A stretch of DNA of 64,000 bases, taken from contig CAJTIU010000002.1 of assembly GCA_910576335.1 (NCBI GenBank), forward strand, positions 62,001-126,000, in the 5' to 3' direction. Position numbers and translations under genes: made by a program. The stretch is from Lachnospiraceae bacterium (GTDB lineage Bacteria; Bacillota; Clostridia; Lachnospirales; Lachnospiraceae). Positions 62,592 to 64,000 of this stretch are shown here, piece by piece (the first letter of the stretch is position 1; each line of letters begins with the position of its first letter). The notes beneath the pieces were generated by a model. The model had not been told where the DNA came from and did not search any database. It saw nothing but the letters and a program-made list of their open reading frames with translations.

Positions 62592-63326
62592 ATGACATTA
62601 CAAAAACTTTTAAGCTATACTAGAAAAGCAGTTGATGAGTATTCTCTGATTAACGATGGCGACCGTATTGCGGTCGGTATTTCCGGCGGAAAGGACAGCC
62701 TTACTCTGCTATACGCCCTTCATGGCCTGAAAAGATTTTACCCCCATCATTTTGAACTGGGGGCAGTAACCGTTGACCTGGGCTACTCCGAATGCGATTT
62801 TACCCCTGTGGCTGAGCTTACAGAGAAGCTGGGGGTTCCATACAGAATCATAAAGACAGATATTGCCCACATCCTGTTTGAGGAACGCAGGGAAAGCAAT
62901 CCCTGTTCCCTTTGTGCAAAGATGAGAAAGGGGGCTCTGAACCAGGCGGTAAAAGATATGGGCTATAATAAGGTTGCCTATGCTCATCACAAGGACGATA
63001 TCATAGAAACCATGCTGCTTTCTCTTCTGTTTGAAGGACGTTTTTATTCCTTTTCACCGAAAACTTACCTGGACCGAATGGATTTAACAGTCATACGTCC
63101 CATGATGTTTACTGAAGAAGCAGAAGTCATTGGCTTTCAGAATAAATACAGACTGCCGGTTGTCACAAGCAGATGTCCCATTGACGGATATACGAAAAGA
63201 CAGTATGCAAAGGAGCTGGTAAAAAGCCTGAATAAAGCGCATCCCGGGGCAAAACAGCGGATGTTTACCGCGATTTTGAACGGAAAAATAGAGGGATGGC
63301 CTGAGCGCATCCCCCATATAAGATAA
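62592..63326 (+). CDS. TtcA-family tRNA 2-thiolation protein
   Basis: 244 residues. ATP-pyrophosphatase PP-loop ISGGKDSLT at 30-38, and the CxxC pair Cys106/Cys109 in NPCSLCAKMRKG plus a later cysteine in TSRCPIDGY, consistent with an Fe-S cluster ligand set as in TtcA (2-thiocytidine at position 32). Motif AHHKDDIIETML is typical. Shorter than E. coli TtcA (about 310), so it belongs to the compact TtcA-like group; the exact tRNA target is inferred. Confidence 0.87.
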   Translation: MTLQKLLSYTRKAVDEYSLINDGDRIAVGISGGKDSLTLLYALHGLKRFYPHHFELGAVTVDLGYSECDFTPVAELTEKLGVPYRIIKTDIAHILFEERRESNPCSLCAKMRKGALNQAVKDMGYNKVAYAHHKDDIIETMLLSLLFEGRFYSFSPKTYLDRMDLTVIRPMMFTEEAEVIGFQNKYRLPVVTSRCPIDGYTKRQYAKELVKSLNKAHPGAKQRMFTAILNGKIEGWPERIPHIR

Positions 63327-63423
63327 TATGTGCCCCGGCACATTCTTACATCACCTTGCGTAGACGCTGCGGTATATTACATTTGGCCGCGAGATATAGC
63401 CTGTCTGTGCTGTCTGCGGCAGT

Positions 63424-64000
63424 CTACAGCCTTCTGCTTTTCGCCTGTTCCTTCAGGTCAACCAGATGCTTGATTGCCTCCGCTGTTCCGTTAATGCCGA
63501 GAAGTGAACTGTCCAGACATATATGGTAGCTCTCGGCAGCACCCCACTTTTTATTGCTGTAATAATTATAATAGCTGGCACGCTTTTTATCGGTCTTAAT
63601 AATCAAATCCCTCGCTTTTGCATCCGTCAGATCATATATCCGGGCAATCCTGCGTACTCTTGCATCCAGATCTGCATGAATGAACAGACTCAGCAGATTA
63701 TCATATTCCTCCAACGCATAATCTGCACAGCGTCCAACCAGGATGCACGGTCCTTCATCCGCAATCTTCTTAATCGCATCAAATTGTGCTAGAAATACTT
63801 TATGATTAATCGGCATATCTGTATAACTTCCAGAGGTGTATCCGAGAGAATAGGTGTCCATTACCAAAGAATATAAAAAGCTGCTTGTTGGTTTTTCATC
63901 GTGTGTCTCAAAAAGCTCCTGGCAGAGTCCGCTCTCTTTTGCCGCTCTGTCCAGCATCTCTTTATCATACAGTTTGATCCCCAGATCCTTTGCCACCTTG
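63424..64000 (-). CDS. Cytidylate kinase-like protein, 5' end beyond window
   Basis: 192 residues visible; the frame stays open to the right edge, so the N-terminus with the P-loop is outside. Matches the cytidylate_kin2 (AAK-like) family: GIKLYDKEMLDRAAKESGL, GPCILVGRCADYAL, FIHADLDARVRRIARIY and KKRASYYNYYSNKKWG, with CLDSSLLGI at the end. Members are thought to phosphorylate nucleosides or small molecules; true CMP kinase (cmk) is a separate gene in these bacteria. Confidence 0.85.
   Translation of the reverse strand, partial: KVAKDLGIKLYDKEMLDRAAKESGLCQELFETHDEKPTSSFLYSLVMDTYSLGYTSGSYTDMPINHKVFLAQFDAIKKIADEGPCILVGRCADYALEEYDNLLSLFIHADLDARVRRIARIYDLTDAKARDLIIKTDKKRASYYNYYSNKKWGAAESYHICLDSSLLGINGTAEAIKHLVDLKEQAKSRRL

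Overview
The window looks like a chromosome segment of a Gram-positive gut anaerobe of the Lachnospiraceae (Clostridia), of the Dorea/Mediterraneibacter/Blautia kind; the genus cannot be fixed from sequence reading alone. Signs are strong AGGAGG ribosome binding sites, many ATGA gene overlaps, the block rplU-prp-rpmA-obgE-yhbY-nadD-yqeK-rsfS, a LexA/YneA-type SOS pair, BspA-like surface repeats and several Clostridia-typical families. Almost all genes run on the + strand. No rRNA, tRNA or CRISPR array was recognised.

Layout. 1-1.3 kb: end of a pepD peptidase. 1.4-10.4 kb: AT-rich accessory stretch with a lone serine recombinase, two large secreted proteins (BspA-type leucine-rich repeats fused to a class 3 lipase; an FN3-like lysine-rich protein), a putative GNAT toxin-antitoxin pair, a Uma2-like nuclease, a tandem-duplicated pair of about 55-residue genes and a membrane-anchored M23 peptidase. 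10.4-18.4 kb: translationally coupled housekeeping genes (RsmF-like and RsuA-like rRNA modification, HAD phosphatase, YgiQ radical SAM, SDR, membrane protein, RluA-like synthase, RecU). 18.4-23.6 kb: partial histidine operon hisZ-hisG-hisD-hisB plus a three-domain protein made of a HisF-like barrel and HisI-HisE.

23.7-29.4 kb: signalling (ECF sigma factor with an RsgI-like partner; PhoB/PhoR-like pair; Na/Pi cotransporter with Pho-box-like repeats in front). 29.7-33.0 kb: a three-gene set matching the B. subtilis ydjG-ydjH-ydjI architecture (zinc ribbon membrane protein, TPM protein, SPFH protein). 33-40.3 kb: sugar symporter, two poorly known proteins, and an Agr-like GHKL kinase/LytTR regulator next to an ABC exporter; the kinase is broken by one in-frame amber codon. 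40.4-45.5 kb: chemoreceptor, GyrI-like proteins (one truncated), WYL regulator, AAA ATPase-nuclease.

45.6-57.6 kb: radical SAM pair, YbaK, aspartate kinase, CBS protein, amidohydrolase, Sel1 protein, then the L21/Prp/L27/Obg block and an M50-like membrane peptidase. 57.6-58.8 kb: divergent lexA and yneA sharing SOS boxes. 59-64 kb: a Xer-like tyrosine recombinase, a tryptophan T-box controlling a TrpB-like enzyme, a TtcA-family protein and the end of a cytidylate-kinase-like gene. Two families of short dispersed palindromes lie in intergenic regions: family A near 8.8, 20.4 and 29.6 kb; family B near 48.8, 59.0 and 62.5 kb.
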